Source: Candidatus Pelagibacter communis (GTDB lineage: Bacteria > Pseudomonadota > Alphaproteobacteria > Pelagibacterales > Pelagibacteraceae). Taken from it: a DNA stretch of 64,000 nucleotides. Positions 34,582 to 43,814 of this stretch are shown here, piece by piece. The DNA lies in NCBI RefSeq assembly GCF_001179845.1, contig NZ_CVSB01000045.1, positions 55,001 through 119,000 on the forward strand. The letters are read 5' to 3'. Under the pieces are notes generated by a model. That model was not told the DNA's origin and made no database searches. It was given only the letters and a program-made list of their open reading frames with translations. A program made the translations under genes and the position numbers. Positions within the stretch are counted from its first letter, which is position 1. Every line of letters begins with the position of its first letter.

Positions 34582-35307
34582 ATGGCAGGACATTCACATT
34601 GGGCAGGAATAAAACATAAAAAAGGTAAGGCTGATAAGCAAAGATCAAAGATATTTTCAAAATTATCTAAAGAGATTACTGTTGCAGCAAAACTTGGTGA
34701 CAAAGATCCAGCAATGAACCCTAGACTAAGATCTGCAGTACAGGCTGCTAGATCTGCAAATATGCCTAAAGATAATATTGAAAGAGCAATAGATAAATCT
34801 TCTGCAGCTACAGGAGCAAATTTTGAAAATTTAAGATACGAGGGGTTTGGACCAGAAAAGATTGCTGTTATAATTGAAACTTTAACAGACAACAAAAATA
34901 GGACCGCATCAAATATTAGAACTATTTTTCAAAAAAGTGGTGGGAGTTTAGGAACTCAAGGTTCAGCATCTCACAATTTTCAACAATTGGGTATAATCAA
35001 AATTGATAAAAAAGAGATATCTGATGAAAAAATTTTAGATTTAGCGATTGAGTCAGGAGCTGATGAATGTTTTTCTTATGAGGATTATCATGAGGTTCAG
35101 TGTCAAATGAGCGAAATATATAATGTAAAAAAAAATCTTGAGAAAATTATTGTGAATTTTATTTCTACAGAAATTGAATGGGTCCCATTAAATAGTGTTG
35201 AGGTAAATAAAGAAAATAAAGATAATGTTGTAGATTTTTTAGAAACTCTTGAGGAAGATGACGATGTTCAGAACGTTTATTCAAACGTTAATTTAGGAGG
35301 TATTTAA
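34582..35307 (+). CDS. yebC: YebC/PmpR-family regulatory protein
   Basis: A 241-residue protein with the family start MAGHSHWAGIKHKKGKADKQRSKIFSKLSKEI, recognisable in parts GHSHW, KGKADKQR and FSKLSKEI, then NPRLRSAVQAAR and YEGFGPEKIAVIIETLTDN. YebC proteins are DNA-binding regulators in some bacteria and have also been linked to relief of ribosome stalling. It overlaps the RuvC-like gene by one base, the usual yebC-ruvC order. Length is normal. Confidence 0.95.
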   Translation: MAGHSHWAGIKHKKGKADKQRSKIFSKLSKEITVAAKLGDKDPAMNPRLRSAVQAARSANMPKDNIERAIDKSSAATGANFENLRYEGFGPEKIAVIIETLTDNKNRTASNIRTIFQKSGGSLGTQGSASHNFQQLGIIKIDKKEISDEKILDLAIESGADECFSYEDYHEVQCQMSEIYNVKKNLEKIIVNFISTEIEWVPLNSVEVNKENKDNVVDFLETLEEDDDVQNVYSNVNLGGI

Positions 35308-35801
35308 TGATGATTATTGGAATTGATCCAGGCATATCAGGTTCAATCTGTTTTTTTCAAGATGGTATAATAAAAGACGTAATTGAAATGCCAACCATGA
35401 CAGATGGTAAGAAGAATAAAAGACAAGTAAATAGTGCTCAAATATTTAATGAAATTAGTGAAAGGATAAACAAATTTGATAAAAAAAACATAAAAGTTGT
35501 AATTGAACAAGTTTCTGCAATGCCTGGACAAGGCGTTACTAGCATGTTTAATTTTGGTCAATCTTTTGGTATTTTAAAAGGAATATGCAGCGCAATGCAT
35601 TTACCTGTTTATTATGTTAGGCCTGCTAAGTGGAAAAAATATTTTAACCTTATTAATTCAGAAAAAGATGCGAGCAGAACAAGAGCTATTGAAATTTTTC
35701 CATATTTTTCATCACAATTGTCAAAAAAAAAAGATAACAACAAGGCAGATGCTATTCTAATAGCTAGTTTTTTCTACGAAACTTATCAAAAAGAGGAATA
35801 A
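35307..35801 (+). CDS. RuvC-like Holliday junction resolvase, phage-type variant
   Basis: This 164-residue RNase H-fold protein has IGIDPG (D7), VVIEQVSAMPGQG (E67) and a C-terminal KKKDNNKADAILIA (D143, D148), giving the four acidic residues of a resolvase. The MPGQGVTSMFNFGQSFG and VRPAKWKK motifs match resolvases I associate with phages and prophages rather than the classic bacterial RuvC. The acid pair is spaced D-x4-D instead of the E. coli D-x2-D. It sits right after yebC, where ruvC normally lies, but ruvA, ruvB and ybgC do not follow; tolQ does. The function, cutting Holliday junctions, is inferred. Confidence 0.8.
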   Translation: MMIIGIDPGISGSICFFQDGIIKDVIEMPTMTDGKKNKRQVNSAQIFNEISERINKFDKKNIKVVIEQVSAMPGQGVTSMFNFGQSFGILKGICSAMHLPVYYVRPAKWKKYFNLINSEKDASRTRAIEIFPYFSSQLSKKKDNNKADAILIASFFYETYQKEE

Positions 35802-35825
35802 TCAATTTAAATTAAAAGACAAAAT

Positions 35826-35847
35826 CATGACACATTTACGTGTGATG
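35826..35847 (+). promoter_or_regulatory. Small hairpin just upstream of tolQ
   Basis: CATGACAC (35826-35833) pairs with GTGTGATG (35840-35847) with one mismatch over a 6-base loop, ending seven bases before the tolQ ATG. No T-run follows, so it is not a terminator. It might affect tolQ translation or mRNA processing; chance cannot be excluded. Confidence 0.25.
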
Positions 35848-35854
35848 AGTAAGT

Positions 35855-36529
35855 ATGGAAGCAGATATAGCAGCAAAAGCAGTTGAATTAGGAACAAATA
35901 CTGATTTTTCATTATTCAGTTTATTTTTTAGAGCAGACATAATTGTTAAGTCTGTAATGATTATATTAATATTGTGCTCAATATATTCTTGGGCTGTAAT
36001 TATTGAAAAGTTTCGTTTATTTAAAAAAATAACTAAATCTTCAGAAGAATTTGAAGAAAAATTTTGGAATTCTAAATCTGCCGAAACTTTTTACAATAGT
36101 TTACCTAGTAAACTTGAGGATCCAATGTCACTTGTGTTTCAAGATGCAATGGAAGGTTTACTTAAAAAAAAAACAAGAACTAACATTAGTGAAAGAATGA
36201 GCGCTTCTCTAGAAGCTGGAATTGAAAAACAAATGACAAAAATTGAAAAAGGTTTTACTTTTTTGGCAACAGTAGGTTCAACAGCACCATTTATTGGTTT
36301 GTTTGGAACTGTTTGGGGAATTATGAATTCTTTTCAATCTATAGCTATTTCAAGAAACACAAGTCTTGCGATAGTTGCGCCGGGGATAGCCGAAGCTTTA
36401 TTTGCAACTGCTCTTGGTTTGTTGGCTGCAATACCAGCAGTAGTTGCTTACAACAAATTTAATAATGACTCTAAAAAATATTCTGAAAAATTAGAAAACT
36501 TCTCTAAAAGATTTTTAACTATAATCTAA
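35855..36529 (+). CDS. tolQ: Tol-Pal system inner membrane proton channel TolQ
   Basis: The 224-residue protein has three membrane helices, with the first near 32-50 and the two channel helices in GSTAPFIGLFGTVWGIMNSF and LGLLAAIPAVVAYN, the TolQ/ExbB signature. With TolR it converts proton motive force into movement of TolA, keeping the outer membrane drawn in at division. The gene begins the block tolQ-tolR-tolA-tolB-pal. Context in the tol cluster favours TolQ over ExbB. The start ATG at 35855 has no clear Shine-Dalgarno. Confidence 0.93.
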   Translation: MEADIAAKAVELGTNTDFSLFSLFFRADIIVKSVMIILILCSIYSWAVIIEKFRLFKKITKSSEEFEEKFWNSKSAETFYNSLPSKLEDPMSLVFQDAMEGLLKKKTRTNISERMSASLEAGIEKQMTKIEKGFTFLATVGSTAPFIGLFGTVWGIMNSFQSIAISRNTSLAIVAPGIAEALFATALGLLAAIPAVVAYNKFNNDSKKYSEKLENFSKRFLTII

Positions 36530-36532
36530 AAA

Positions 36533-36949
36533 ATGGCTTTTAAATTTAATCGCTCATCAAAAGAACCTATGAGTGAAATAAATGTTACTCCATTCGTTGA
36601 TGTTATGTTGGTATTATTAATTATATTTATGGTAACAGCACCATTATTAACGGTAGGTGTTCAAGTTGATTTACCAGAAAGTTCGGCAGACTCTTTACCT
36701 GAAGAAACAGAACCTTTAACGTTGTCAATTAACGCAAAAGGTGAAATTTTTATTCAAGAAGCAAAAGTTGAATACGATAATATTATTGCAAAAGTTTTAG
36801 CCGTTTCAAAAAATAGAACTGATACCAGAATTTATGTTAGAGGTGATAAAACTATAAATTATGGGAGAGTTTTAGAAATAATGGGATTACTATCAGGATC
36901 TGGTTTTACTAAAGTAGCATTGATTTCAGAACCGTATAAACAAAGGTAA
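36533..36949 (+). CDS. tolR: Tol-Pal system protein TolR
   Basis: A 138-residue protein with one N-terminal membrane helix (VDVMLVLLIIFMVTAPLL) whose aspartate (NVTPFVDVM, D24) is the proton-path residue of TolR/ExbD. A periplasmic domain follows that ends in GDKTINYGRVLEIMGLL and GFTKVALISEP. It works as a dimer inside the TolQ ring. It is 3 bp after tolQ and 5 bp before tolA. Length is standard for the family. Confidence 0.95.
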   Translation: MAFKFNRSSKEPMSEINVTPFVDVMLVLLIIFMVTAPLLTVGVQVDLPESSADSLPEETEPLTLSINAKGEIFIQEAKVEYDNIIAKVLAVSKNRTDTRIYVRGDKTINYGRVLEIMGLLSGSGFTKVALISEPYKQR

Positions 36950-36954
36950 TTAAA

Positions 36955-37818
36955 GTGAATAGAAGTTTAATTATTTCTTCTGTTTTGCATGCTTTGTTAA
37001 TTTTTATTACAGCTATGAGTTTACCTTTTTTGGCAAAGAAACCACTTGATATTCCACCAATCGTATCGGTTGAGTTAATTCAAATAGCAGAAAAAACCAA
37101 TATTCCATTTGCACCTAAGGCTAAAAAAATAATTGAGAAAGTAAAAGAGAAAGAAAAAAAACTTGTTTCAGAGCAAGCTCCACCAAAAAAAATAGAAAAA
37201 ACGAAAACAAAAACTGTTCTGGCTCCTGATCAAAATAATAAAAAAATAGAGAATGAAACACCAGAGGCAATTCCACTTCCAGATAAAACTTTAAAAAAGG
37301 TTGAAACAAAAGAGGAAAAAAAACAAAATCCTGAAAAAGTAGATGATGAAGTTAAACAAGTATCAGAATTTGAAAAAAAAGATTTGTTTGATCCAAATAA
37401 TATTGCTGCTTTAATTGATAAATCAAAAGAAGAGAGTGCAGAAGTTTTAAAAACAAATGATGACATTACTCAAGATCAAGAAAGAAATGTAGAAAACACA
37501 GGTCTTACACTAAGCGAAGAGGATGCTCTTAAGGCTCAAATATTTGGGTGCTGGAGTATTCCATTAGGATTACCATACAATGAAAATTTATTGGTAAGAA
37601 TAAAGTTAAAATTAAAACCTGATGGAACAGTATCAAAAACAGAAATTTTGGACCATGCAAGAATGAATAAACCAGGCCAAGGATTTTACAAGGTTTTAGC
37701 AGAAAGTGCTTTGAGAGCTGTCAAGTTATGCCAACCATTAAGAGTTCCAACAACTGGATATGAAAGATGGAAAGAATTACAATTAAATTTTGATGCAAGA
37801 GAGATGTTAGAAGGGTAG
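36955..37818 (+). CDS. tolA: Tol-Pal system protein TolA
   Basis: This 287-residue protein has a single N-terminal membrane anchor (SLIISSVLHALLIFITAMSLPF), a long lysine/glutamate-rich helical spacer (about 55-175) and a C-terminal periplasmic domain (CWSIPLGLPY, VRIKLKLKPDG, ALRAVKLCQPLRVP) typical of alphaproteobacterial TolA, with a cysteine pair that may form a disulfide. TolA spans the periplasm and links the TolQR motor to Pal/TolB. It is shorter than the E. coli protein (421 residues), mostly in the spacer. The GTG start follows tolR by 5 bp. Confidence 0.9.
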   Translation: MNRSLIISSVLHALLIFITAMSLPFLAKKPLDIPPIVSVELIQIAEKTNIPFAPKAKKIIEKVKEKEKKLVSEQAPPKKIEKTKTKTVLAPDQNNKKIENETPEAIPLPDKTLKKVETKEEKKQNPEKVDDEVKQVSEFEKKDLFDPNNIAALIDKSKEESAEVLKTNDDITQDQERNVENTGLTLSEEDALKAQIFGCWSIPLGLPYNENLLVRIKLKLKPDGTVSKTEILDHARMNKPGQGFYKVLAESALRAVKLCQPLRVPTTGYERWKELQLNFDAREMLEG

Positions 37819-37827
37819 TATATTTAA

Positions 37828-39168
37828 ATGACAAAAAAAATTTTAATATTATTATTTATATTAATACCTATCAAAGCAAATGCTTTAATTGAAGTTGATA
37901 TAACTAGGGGAAATTTAAATCCACTTCCATTAGCAGTTTCTCCCCTATCAATTGATGAAGAATCTAGAAAAGGTTTTGAAAAAATACTTAAAAAAGAAAA
38001 TATTGGCTCCGAGATATCAAATATCGTTGAGAATAATTTGAGAACATCAGGATTATTTAATCCTCTAGACAAAAAGGCTTTTTTACAAGCTCCTGATATT
38101 GCAAATTTAAAACCCAGATTTGAAGATTGGAATTTAATTAAAGCTCAAGCACTTATTACTGGTAAAGTAAATTATGTTGACGATAAATTAAGAGTTGAGT
38201 TTCGATTATGGGACGTTTTAGCTGCTAAAGAAATGATGGCTTTAGCTTTTACCACAGTTCCTAATAATTGGAGAAGAGTAGGGCATATTATTTCTGATAA
38301 GGTTTACGAAAGGCTGACTGGAGAAAAAGGTTATTTTGATACAAGAATAATTTATGTCTCAGAAGAAGGACCAAAAACACAAAGAATAAAAAAATTAGCA
38401 ATCATGGATCAAGACGGAGCTAATAATAAATTTTTGACATTAGGGAATGAGTTAGTTTTAACACCACGATTTAACCCAGCAAGTCAAATGGTAACATATT
38501 TGTCTTACTTTAAAAATATGCCAAGGGTTTATTTATTAGATATAGAAACTGGTACACAAGAGGTAGTTGGAGATTTTCCTGGAATGACATTTGCACCACG
38601 TTTTTCACCTGACGGGAAAAAAATAATTATGAGTTTTGCTAAAGACGGAAAGTCAGATATTTACACTATGGATTTAGAAAATAGAATTGTTGAAAAAATT
38701 ACCAATCATCCATCAATTGACACCTCCCCATCTTATTCTCCTGATGGAAAATATATTACATTTAATTCTGACAGAAGTGGTTATCAGCAAATTTATGTAA
38801 TGAAGAATGATGGAAGTGATGTAAAAAGAATTTCTTTTGGTAACGGTTTATATGGAACACCTGTATGGTCTCCGAGAGGAGATTTAATTGCATTTACAAA
38901 ATTACATAAAGGAAAATTTTATATAGGCGTAATGAGAACCGATGGTAGTGGTGAAAGACTGTTAACTGAAAATTATTATCAGGAAGCACCATCTTGGTCT
39001 CCAAATGGAAGGGTATTAATATTTTATAGAGAGACAAAAACTAACTCCAAAGGAGAAGGCTTTTCAGCAAAATTGTGGTCTATAGATTTAACGGGTTATA
39101 ATGAGAGGGAAATAAAGACACCAACAGATGCTTCAGACCCATCATGGTCATCTTTATTAAGCAATTAA
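37828..39168 (+). CDS. tolB: Tol-Pal system periplasmic protein TolB
   Basis: The 446-residue protein has an N-terminal signal peptide ([17 protein letters not shown], cleavage after ANA likely), a TolB N-terminal domain and a six-bladed beta-propeller whose repeats read [24 protein letters not shown] and [10 protein letters not shown]. It binds Pal and TolA in the periplasm. The spacing to pal is about 98 bp and contains a long imperfect hairpin. Length is standard. Confidence 0.96.
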   Translation: MTKKILILLFILIPIKANALIEVDITRGNLNPLPLAVSPLSIDEESRKGFEKILKKENIGSEISNIVENNLRTSGLFNPLDKKAFLQAPDIANLKPRFEDWNLIKAQALITGKVNYVDDKLRVEFRLWDVLAAKEMMALAFTTVPNNWRRVGHIISDKVYERLTGEKGYFDTRIIYVSEEGPKTQRIKKLAIMDQDGANNKFLTLGNELVLTPRFNPASQMVTYLSYFKNMPRVYLLDIETGTQEVVGDFPGMTFAPRFSPDGKKIIMSFAKDGKSDIYTMDLENRIVEKITNHPSIDTSPSYSPDGKYITFNSDRSGYQQIYVMKNDGSDVKRISFGNGLYGTPVWSPRGDLIAFTKLHKGKFYIGVMRTDGSGERLLTENYYQEAPSWSPNGRVLIFYRETKTNSKGEGFSAKLWSIDLTGYNEREIKTPTDASDPSWSSLLSN

Positions 39169-39186
39169 GAGATTAATTTCTGTAAA

Positions 39187-39239
39187 TTTCTTGATTTTTA
39201 CACTTGAAACCTCTATTTAGTTGTGAAAAAGTCAAGAAA
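39187..39239 (+). promoter_or_regulatory. 17-bp imperfect inverted repeat between tolB and pal
   Basis: TTTCTTGATTTTTACAC (39187-39203) pairs with GTGAAAAAGTCAAGAAA (39223-39239) with one G-U pair and one A-A mismatch, around a 19-base loop. No U-tract follows, so it is not an intrinsic terminator. The pal ribosome site begins 15 bases after it. It could stabilise a processed pal mRNA or bind a regulator. The loop also contains a possible -10 (TATTTA, 39214-39219), 17 bp after TTGATT at 39191. Confidence 0.5.
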
Positions 39240-39266
39240 TTGAAATTAGCAGCAAGGAGCAATTTA

Positions 39267-39755
39267 ATGAGATTAAACAAAATTTTAAAAAACACACTTT
39301 TAGTGTTAATGGCTTGTTTAGCACTTACAGCCTGTGCAACAAAAAAAGAAGTTTCAAATGTTCAAGGTCAAATGCAAGGTGATGTTTACACTGGAACAGA
39401 TACGGTTGAGTATCTTGCAGACGGTGTTCCAGACAGAGTATTCTTTGCAACAAACGAGTCTATATTAACAACAGCTTCAAGAGAAACTTTAAGAGCACAA
39501 GCTGGTTGGTTAAGAAAAAATCCAAGCATCAATGTAGTGCTTGAAGGACACGCTGATGAAAGAGGAACTAGGGAATATAACTTAGCGCTTGGTGAAAGAA
39601 GAGCTAACGCAGCTAAAGATTATTTAATGACTTATGGTATTTCATCTGACAGAATAACTGTTTTAAGTTATGGTAAAGAGAGACCAGTTGATTCTGGTTC
39701 AAACCCATTAGCTTGGTCAAAAAACAGAAGATCAGTAACTGTTAAAGCAAATTAA
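39267..39755 (+). CDS. pal: Peptidoglycan-associated lipoprotein Pal
   Basis: Starting at ATG 39267 the product is 162 residues: a lipoprotein signal with lipobox LTAC (C23 to be lipidated) and a C-terminal OmpA-like domain with VVLEGHADERGTREYN, the site that binds meso-diaminopimelate in peptidoglycan. This start is chosen over a TTG at 39204 because an AAGGAG sits 7 bases ahead (39254-39259) and the signal peptide then starts normally. Pal is anchored in the outer membrane and works with TolB. A strong terminator follows, unusual in this window. Confidence 0.96.
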   Translation: MRLNKILKNTLLVLMACLALTACATKKEVSNVQGQMQGDVYTGTDTVEYLADGVPDRVFFATNESILTTASRETLRAQAGWLRKNPSINVVLEGHADERGTREYNLALGERRANAAKDYLMTYGISSDRITVLSYGKERPVDSGSNPLAWSKNRRSVTVKAN

Positions 39756-39768
39756 TAATTTAAAATTT

Positions 39769-39808
39769 AAGACCCTAAAACCTTTATTGGATTTAGGGTC
39801 TTTTTTTT
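39769..39808 (+). terminator. Rho-independent terminator after pal
   Basis: AAGACCCTAAAACC (39769-39782) pairs with GGATTTAGGGTCTT (39789-39802) with one mismatch over a 6-base loop, then eight T in total at 39801-39808. It is the clearest intrinsic terminator I found in the window. It separates pal from cpoB. Confidence 0.92.
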
Positions 39809-39838
39809 GCCATTTTTATAATCATAAATCTAATTTAA

Positions 39839-40846
39839 ATGATGCTCATATTTAAATTAGTAATTTTAAAATTATTTTTAATCTTAAATTTCGTTTTTAT
39901 TAATATTTCTTTTGCAGATAACCATAATATTTATGAAACATTAGAAATAATAAAAAATGATCTTAAAACTCTTGAAAGAGCGGTTTATTCTGGATCTATA
40001 GAAGTGAAAGCAAGTACTAATGATAGTTCAGTTTCAAACTTGGACCAAAACTCAGAAGATGTTTTAACTAGACATCTATTAAAATTGTCAGAAGTTGAGG
40101 ATCAGTTTAGAGAACTTACTAATAAATTTGAAGAAATAAATTTTAAGTTAGACAAATTATCTACCCGTGTTTCAAAAATTCAAGCAGATAACCAAATAAG
40201 ATTTCAAGATATAGAGACAAACATTAGCTCTGGAAATATAAGTAGCGTAGAAAATCAATTAAGCTCAAAACCTAAGACTGATGAACAAAAAGTTTTACCT
40301 GGTAGTTCACAGCCCCAAGATTTAGGAACAATTTCATATAAAGATACAGAGACAAACGAAACTTCACAACAAATTCAATCTGTAGATACTACAGCTTCAA
40401 TTGTAACAGAAACTTTTCAGTCTGAAGAAAAAATACTTCCTCAAGATTTAAATCCAGTGGAGCAATATGAATTTGCAACAAGTTTTTTAAAAGTTGGAGA
40501 TTACAGTACAGCAGAAAGAGCTTTTAGAGAATTTGTTTTATCTAACCATGATCATGAGTTAGCGGGTAGTGCACAATACTGGTATGCAGAAACATTCAGA
40601 ATTAGACAATTATATACAGATGCAGCTTCTGCTTATTTAGAGGGTTACCAAAAATATCCTAAAGGAAAAAAAGCTCCAATTAATCTTTTAAAACTTGGAG
40701 TATCAATGGTTCAAATTGGTGAAAAAGACCAAGGATGTAAAATGATAAATGGTGTAGAATTACAATATCCTAATGCAAATCAGTCCGTAATACAAAAAGC
40801 AAAATATGAGTCCAAAAAATTTGAATGCATCAAACAAGACTCATAA
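39839..40846 (+). CDS. cpoB: Tol-Pal system-associated periplasmic protein CpoB/YbgF
   Basis: A 335-residue protein with an N-terminal signal sequence (LILNFVFINISFADN), an N-terminal coiled coil (about 85-125), a low-complexity Ser/Thr/Gln-rich linker, and a C-terminal TPR domain with EQYEFATSFLKVGDYSTAERAF and GSAQYWYAETF. This is the CpoB architecture, which couples Tol-Pal to peptidoglycan synthesis at division in E. coli. It is after the pal terminator, so it needs its own promoter. The 3' end overlaps tilS by 41 bp. The first two codons are both ATG. Confidence 0.9.
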   Translation: MMLIFKLVILKLFLILNFVFINISFADNHNIYETLEIIKNDLKTLERAVYSGSIEVKASTNDSSVSNLDQNSEDVLTRHLLKLSEVEDQFRELTNKFEEINFKLDKLSTRVSKIQADNQIRFQDIETNISSGNISSVENQLSSKPKTDEQKVLPGSSQPQDLGTISYKDTETNETSQQIQSVDTTASIVTETFQSEEKILPQDLNPVEQYEFATSFLKVGDYSTAERAFREFVLSNHDHELAGSAQYWYAETFRIRQLYTDAASAYLEGYQKYPKGKKAPINLLKLGVSMVQIGEKDQGCKMINGVELQYPNANQSVIQKAKYESKKFECIKQDS

Positions 40847-41834
40847 GTTTTTATTAAATCAATTAAAAGATAAACAAACTTCTAAAATTTATAAAAAATT
40901 TGAAGAAAATCTTAAATTAAATGAGGATTTTATAGTTGCGGTTTCTGGTGGACCAGACAGTCTAGCTTTATGTTTTTTATCAAAAATTTATTCGATTAAA
41001 AAACATCTAAAAGTAAAATATTTACACGTTGATCATAAACTTAGAAATAATTCAACAAAAGAGGCAAAATTTGTAAAATTACTTCTAAAAAAATTATCTA
41101 CTAATCTTGAGATTTTAAACTGGGTTGGAAAAAAACCAAAAAGCAACATCCAATCTATTGCAAGAGATAAAAGATATGCACTGATGATAAACAAGGCAAA
41201 AATATTAAAAATAAATAATATTTTATTAGCTCATCATAAAGATGACTTAATGGAGAATTTTTTTATTAGAATTTTAAGAGGCAGCGGTTTAAATGGCATG
41301 GTGTCATTTGATCAAAGAACCAACCTACAAAATATTAATTTGATAAGACCTTTGCTAAAATTTTCTAAAAAAAATTTAGAACATATTACCAAAAAAGTTT
41401 TTAAAAATTATGTTGAAGATCCCTCCAATAAAAATGATGAATTTAAAAGAGTAAAAATTAGAAATTTTATAAAAAACTTGGAATCAGAGGGATTGGATAA
41501 TGATAAATTTAGTCTAACGATTAAAAATTTAAAATTTGCTAACGAGTCAATTAAATACTTTGTAGAAAAAAATTTAAAAGACAATTCTACAATTTCAAAT
41601 ATGAATAAGTCTGTTATTTTGAATAAAAGTTTTTTTCTTCAACCAGAAGAAGTAGTTTTTAGGTCTCTAACAGAAGTGTTACAATCTGTTGGTAAAAAAT
41701 ACTACCCAGTAAGAGGAAAAAAAATTGATAACTTAATTTATCGAATTAAAAATGATAACTCATTCATGACCACTTTAGGAAACTGTGTAATAAAGAAGGT
41801 AAATAATTCAGTTTTAGTATCAAAAGAGCGTTAA
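40806..41834 (+). CDS. tilS: tRNA(Ile)-lysidine synthetase
   Basis: The 342-residue enzyme has the PP-loop VAVSGGPDSLAL (SGGPDS at 47-52) and the LAHHKDDLMENFFIRILRGSG segment of TilS. It modifies the CAT-anticodon tRNA-Ile to lysidine so that it reads AUA, using ATP and lysine. The C-terminal domain is short. The first 40 residues lie inside the cpoB reading frame (41 bp overlap), and no other ATG precedes the PP-loop. The pairing with ftsH downstream is conserved. In this genome ATA codons are common, so the enzyme is essential by inference. Confidence 0.93.
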   Translation: MSPKNLNASNKTHKFLLNQLKDKQTSKIYKKFEENLKLNEDFIVAVSGGPDSLALCFLSKIYSIKKHLKVKYLHVDHKLRNNSTKEAKFVKLLLKKLSTNLEILNWVGKKPKSNIQSIARDKRYALMINKAKILKINNILLAHHKDDLMENFFIRILRGSGLNGMVSFDQRTNLQNINLIRPLLKFSKKNLEHITKKVFKNYVEDPSNKNDEFKRVKIRNFIKNLESEGLDNDKFSLTIKNLKFANESIKYFVEKNLKDNSTISNMNKSVILNKSFFLQPEEVVFRSLTEVLQSVGKKYYPVRGKKIDNLIYRIKNDNSFMTTLGNCVIKKVNNSVLVSKER

Positions 41835-41897
41835 AGTTGATGAAATAACTGATATTTTGTCACTTGTTAATTTAATAATAATTCTTATTTTAAACTT

Positions 41898-43808
41898 ATG
41901 AATTTAAAAAATCTAGCAATGTGGGGAATTATAGTTTTTTTAACTATAGGTCTTTATAACATGTTTAAAAATCCTCAGTCTAATATCAGAGGTGGAAATC
42001 AAATAATATTTTCAGATTTTTTAAATTCAGTTGAAAACGGTGAGGTTCTAAAAGTTGAGATCCAAGGAAATAACATTAAAGGTGTTTATTCAAATGGAAA
42101 TTCCTTTTCAACCTATGCTCCTAATGATCCAAATCTAATAGAAAAATTATCTGAGAAAGGTGTAAGTATTTCAGCAGCACCTCTAGAGGAAAAAATGCCT
42201 TCATTGTTTGGTGTGCTCTTATCATGGTTTCCTATGTTACTGCTTATTGCAGTATGGATTTTCTTTATGAGACAAATGCAAGGTGGAAAAGGTGGAGCGA
42301 TGGGTTTTGGGAAATCAAAAGCAAAAATGATGAACGAACTTAAAGGTAAAGTTACGTTCAACGATGTTGCTGGTGTAGAAGAGGCTAAAGAGGAAGTAGA
42401 AGAAATAGTAGAATTTTTAAAAGATCCAAAAAAATTTAGTAGGTTAGGTGGAAAAATTCCAAGAGGTGCTTTGCTTGTTGGTCCTCCAGGAACTGGTAAG
42501 ACTTTATTGGCTAGAGCAATTGCAGGTGAAGCGGGCGTTCCGTTCTTCACAATTTCAGGTTCTGATTTCGTAGAGATGTTCGTTGGAGTAGGGGCATCTA
42601 GAGTTAGAGATATGTTTGAACAGGGTAAAAAAAATTCACCATGTATAATTTTTATTGATGAAATTGATGCTGTTGGAAGAAGTAGAGGAGCTGGTTTAGG
42701 TGGTGGAAATGATGAAAGAGAACAAACATTAAATCAGTTATTAGTTGAAATGGATGGTTTTGACACTAACGAAGGTGTTATTATTATTGCTGCAACAAAC
42801 AGACCAGATGTGCTTGATCCAGCCCTATTAAGACCAGGCAGATTTGACAGACAAGTAATTGTTCCTAGGCCCGATATTATAGGTAGAGAAAAAATACTTA
42901 AGGTTCATGCAAAAAAAATTAAAATTGCACCTGATGTTAATCTTAGAAATATAGCTAGAGGTACACCTGGTTTTTCAGGAGCAGATTTAGCAAATATAAT
43001 TAATGAATCAGCTTTATTAGCTTCAAGAAAAAATAAAAGAATTGTTACGATGATTGATATTGAAGAAGCTAGAGATAAAGTAATGATGGGGGCCGAAAGA
43101 AGATCAAAAGTAATTAGTGAAGATGATAAGCGTTTAACAGCTTATCATGAAGCTGGACATGCAATTGTAGGAATGAATGTTAAAATAAAGAATATTAAAA
43201 TGCATAAAGCTACAATTATTCCAAGAGGTATGGCAGGCGGTATGGTAATGTGGTTACCTGAAGTTGATGAAGATTATCAAACAAAAGATCAGTTTAAAGG
43301 TATGATTGCTATGGCTTTAGGAGGAAGAATAGCAGAGGAAAAAATTTTTGGAAAAGATTTTATTACAACAGGCGCTGGTGGTGGTGGTAGCTCAGATATT
43401 GGTAAAGTAACACAAATTGCTAAAGATATGGTAACAAAATATGGGATGTCAGATGAATTAGGACCAATTTCATTTGGAGATAATGAGGATGAGGTATTTT
43501 TAGGAAGATCAATAACAAAGACACAAAATATGTCAGAAGAAACTATTCAGAAAATCGATAATGAAATTAATAAAATTGTGAGAGAAGGATACGATAGAGC
43601 AGAAAAAATAATAGATGATAAGATAGATGACTTACATAAACTTGCAAAAGCTCTTATTACTTATGAAACTTTAACTTTTGAAGAAATAACAAATATTTTG
43701 GATAAAAATATTTATCCAACTGAAAAGTTTGATGTAAAAGATAATGCTAAAGATGACCAAGGCTCTTCTCTTGATGCAATGGGTTTAAAACCAAAATTAG
43801 TTCATTAG
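41898..43808 (+). CDS. ftsH: ATP-dependent zinc metalloprotease FtsH
   Basis: This 636-residue membrane AAA+ protease has two N-terminal helices (about 5-22 and 104-124), Walker A GPPGTGKT at 195-202, Walker B IIFIDEID at 250-257, the SRH with RPGRFDRQ, and the zinc-binding HEAGH at 417-421. It forms hexamers in the inner membrane and degrades misfolded membrane proteins and regulatory proteins such as sigma-32 (rpoH is at 48301). It follows tilS by 63 bp and precedes folP by 6 bp, the standard order. Confidence 0.97.
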   Translation: MNLKNLAMWGIIVFLTIGLYNMFKNPQSNIRGGNQIIFSDFLNSVENGEVLKVEIQGNNIKGVYSNGNSFSTYAPNDPNLIEKLSEKGVSISAAPLEEKMPSLFGVLLSWFPMLLLIAVWIFFMRQMQGGKGGAMGFGKSKAKMMNELKGKVTFNDVAGVEEAKEEVEEIVEFLKDPKKFSRLGGKIPRGALLVGPPGTGKTLLARAIAGEAGVPFFTISGSDFVEMFVGVGASRVRDMFEQGKKNSPCIIFIDEIDAVGRSRGAGLGGGNDEREQTLNQLLVEMDGFDTNEGVIIIAATNRPDVLDPALLRPGRFDRQVIVPRPDIIGREKILKVHAKKIKIAPDVNLRNIARGTPGFSGADLANIINESALLASRKNKRIVTMIDIEEARDKVMMGAERRSKVISEDDKRLTAYHEAGHAIVGMNVKIKNIKMHKATIIPRGMAGGMVMWLPEVDEDYQTKDQFKGMIAMALGGRIAEEKIFGKDFITTGAGGGGSSDIGKVTQIAKDMVTKYGMSDELGPISFGDNEDEVFLGRSITKTQNMSEETIQKIDNEINKIVREGYDRAEKIIDDKIDDLHKLAKALITYETLTFEEITNILDKNIYPTEKFDVKDNAKDDQGSSLDAMGLKPKLVH

Positions 43809-43814
43809 TAAATA

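Noticed and set aside
34536-34895. 119-codon reading frame opposite yebC
   Set aside because: It lies antisense to the conserved N-terminal half of yebC and resembles no protein family.
39204-39266. TTG at 39204 as the start of pal, adding 21 residues
   Set aside because: The added residues come before a normal lipoprotein signal, and the AAGGAG at 39254-39259 is correctly spaced for ATG 39267.
42113-42550. 145-codon reading frame on the strand opposite ftsH
   Set aside because: It mirrors the conserved AAA domain of ftsH, has no start signal and no recognisable motif; it is a shadow of codon bias.
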